Shown one piece after another: positions 62,030 to 64,000 of a DNA stretch of 64,000 nt. The stretch's first letter is position 1; every line of letters begins with the position of its first letter. The notes beneath the pieces were generated by a model that made no database searches, was not told where the DNA came from, and saw only the letters and a program-made list of their open reading frames with translations. Where the stretch lies: positions 725,501 through 789,500 of the forward strand of contig NZ_CP025135.1 of NCBI RefSeq assembly GCF_002833405.1. The letters are read 5' to 3'. The position numbers and the translations under genes are program-made. The DNA comes from Planococcus sp. MB-3u-03 (GTDB taxonomy: Bacteria > Bacillota > Bacilli > Bacillales_A > Planococcaceae).

Positions 62030-64000
62030 ATGGCAACCCAGACAAAAACATACCAGACGTCTATACGTTTAACTAAAACCGCATCGGAAAAGATGAGAGG
62101 GTTCGGCATCAGCGAACGCTCATTTTTTATGGCGGACAAACCGTTTCAGGTATTTCTTGAACGCTATCCGTCGACGGCGGATGGCTCTCTTTCGGTTGCG
62201 CTGCTGTTCAGTGCAGAACAGACAGAGCGGCTGACGGATCAGGCAAATGGGCAATTGGCTGTCCTTCACTGCGTGTTTGCCAATCATCAGCTATTGGTGA
62301 CCAATGTGACTTTACGTAAAGCATACCAGGCGCTCGGCACCAATTGGCAACGCGAGGAATCGATTCAGTTCAACAATTCGCGCGATCCGGTGCCGGTGGC
62401 GTTCATGAATTTGATCAACCGGATGACGCCAGCGAAAGAGCGATCGGATTACGTGAAAAGCGCATCTCGAGCTGGGAAGGTTATTTGAAAATCCAAGAAC
62501 AGGGCATGGATATTCCGGATATCAAGACGGGCTATTCGAATCTGGCGTTCAGCCACGATTTCAGCCGCATCACCTTGACAGGCTGCCGCATGGACGACAA
62601 AGAATGGAAAAACCTGCGTAATTTGAGCGTCCGCTTGACGGGAATCGACGGCGATGTCGGCAGTGTCCTCAAGACGAAGAACCGGGCGATCGACATCGAA
62701 TTGAATCCATACATTATCAAGCAGCTGCGCGAAAAAGCGCATGCCCTTCCAAAAAGGGAAGTCGTTTTTAGCAATTTCGCGGCACTCAGCCAAATCCGAA
62801 GATTGCGCCAAGGCTTCACCAATCTCGAGAAAGGCCTTGCGGTCAATCCCCAGCTCGATCGCCTATTATTTGAGGAGCGTCCGAATGTGGCACCACTAAA
62901 GGAAATGCCGAAACTCGAGTTCCACAACCGCTTGAATGAATTCCAGCAGCAAGCTGTGACAGGGGCGATGTCAGCGGAAGATCTCTACGTTATTCAAGGG
63001 CCTCCCGGAACCGGCAAGACGACAGTCATTTCAGAGATCTGTCTGCAAAATGCGAAAAAAGGCTTGCGTACACTCGTCGCTTCCCAGTCGAATCTGGCAG
63101 TCGACAATGCGCTCGGGCGTTTGCTTGCCCATAAAGACATCCGCATCTTGCGTGTCGGGCGCACCGAAAGCATCGAAGAAGACGGCCAGAAATTCATCGA
63201 AGAAAATGTCGGCCAGTATTGGAAAGACCATACCTTAAAAGAAATCACGGCGCAGTTCGAGGAGCGCAAAGCCCGCGAAAAAGAAGTCGCCCAAAAGCTT
63301 GAAGAAACGGAACAGGCCTATGTAGAATTGCAGCCGGTTTTTGAGAAATGGAAGCAAGCCGTGGAAGATAAAAAAGCAGCCCAAGCGAAACAGCGCGAAT
63401 TGCAGTCCGCCATCGAACCATTGCAAAACAAAACAGGGGCATTCGAGCTCGAACAGCGGCAAGCAACAAGCCGCAAGCAAAGCATCCAAGAGAAAATGGA
63501 CGCCCTGCAAACGGCAATCGACAAAACGCAAAGTTTGATCAATAGCGGGCATGGGCCCGAATGGTTCGAACAACAACAGCAGCACATAGCCGAAACCATC
63601 GAGCAACTCGAACGCGTACACGAGTCCACTCAGCTGACCGAACAGCTGTCAGCACTCCGCCGCGAGATGGGGTTGATTGAAGAAAAACGCGACGAAGTGA
63701 TGGCGAGAGCTCAGGAAAAGCAAGCTGTGCTTGAAGCAGTCGAAGACATGAAGAAAGTCGGCAATTTGCTTGATGTGATGAATGAACAACAGATCGAAGA
63801 AGTGCCGGCGATCACTTTCTCACTCAGCAAACTAGACATGATTCGCGACAAGATAACGGAGCGCAAAAAACTCGAAGCCTATAATACGAGCGTCACTTCA
63901 GCAATAGGCTATGTCGAAAAAGTGCTGGGGGGTTCTGGCATCGATGCGGCGCAAGTGAAAGAACGCGCCTTGTCGCAAGCGGAATCATTCACCTCGGCCA
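62030..64000 (+). pseudogene. Large AAA/superfamily 1 (DNA2/NAM7-like) helicase, N-terminal part, frame-broken, runs off the window
   Basis: The first 143 or so residues lie in one frame (TKTYQTSIRLTKTASEKMRG). One added A in the run 62456-62459 continues it as SDYVKKRISSWEGYLKIQEQ. An AAA_11-type core follows with LNEFQQQAVTGA, Walker A QGPPGTGKTTVISE (about 62995-63036) and the motif Ia-like VASQSNLAVDNAL, then a long coiled-coil insertion (about 63235-63900, Glu/Lys/Gln-rich). Motifs II to VI are beyond the window. The role is nucleic-acid unwinding or remodelling; nothing more specific can be said. Confidence 0.82.

Overview
The window looks like chromosomal DNA of a low-to-moderate G+C Gram-positive bacterium of the Planococcaceae (Planococcus/Planomicrobium-like). 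Supporting signs are a GlcT/RAT-controlled ptsG, an S-box (SAM-I) riboswitch, a sigma-W type promoter before ydbST, strong AGGAGG ribosome-binding sites, a Staphylococcus-type C30 carotenoid oxygenase (CrtP), a class D sortase with an LPDTA substrate, and GC-rich intergenic repeats of the kind common in Bacillaceae. The genus is an inference from gene content; no rRNA or tRNA gene is present to test it.

Layout. 1-5 kb: the end of a Gfo/Idh/MocA oxidoreductase, an EEP-family phosphatase/nuclease, and the glucose PTS (glcT, then a RAT/terminator leader, then ptsG). 5-8.5 kb: an orphan peptide-type substrate-binding lipoprotein, an M20 amidohydrolase and a GbsR-type regulator. 8.5-10 kb: an IS3-family element. 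10-17.2 kb: a galactose locus, with galK-galE-galT-msmX on the minus strand and a ROK repressor and galM divergent from it. 17.3-24.4 kb: a SAM-riboswitch-controlled MetE-like methyltransferase, a methyltransferase, crtP, a P450, an alpha/beta hydrolase and a DUF4097 protein. 25.5-29.2 kb: a GntR/FadR regulator divergent from a GlcD-like oxidase and a BASS transporter, with two repeat elements sitting inside the leader. 29.3-41.4 kb: arr (rifampin ADP-ribosyltransferase), an aldo/keto reductase, lipoproteins, aspartate dehydrogenase, an S33 peptidase, a YrzF-like kinase, OppA, DUF2207, and a membrane hydrolase behind a cre-overlapped promoter and attenuator-like leader. 41.6-50.5 kb: ydbST (PH-domain membrane proteins), padR plus HAAS/DUF4097, a second orphan binding protein, a metallophosphoesterase and DUF2975. 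50.5-51.8 kb: an AT-rich island with degraded small membrane ORFs. 51.8-64 kb: a DUF1579-like protein, an Excalibur/LPDTA surface protein and a sortase, SRPBCC, an epimerase, a general stress protein, a FusB-like EF-G-binding protein, an AI-2E exporter, a sulfurtransferase, DUF1697, an SDR, and the start of a large helicase.

The most important caution is that about a dozen loci carry frame breaks, nearly all explained by loss of single bases in short homopolymer runs. Some or most are more likely sequencing/assembly indels than real pseudogenes. One of them appears to hide the signal peptide of the sortase substrate without breaking the ORF. An in-frame TAG in ydbT is the only clear nonsense change.

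I saw no CRISPR array, prophage, defence island, tRNA or rRNA. The most novel-looking items are the CcpA-site/attenuator leader at 39.18-39.39 kb, the repeat elements sharing ends at 26.4 and 46.3 kb, the six-copy GTCCCTGTG repeat family, and the sortase/Excalibur pair.
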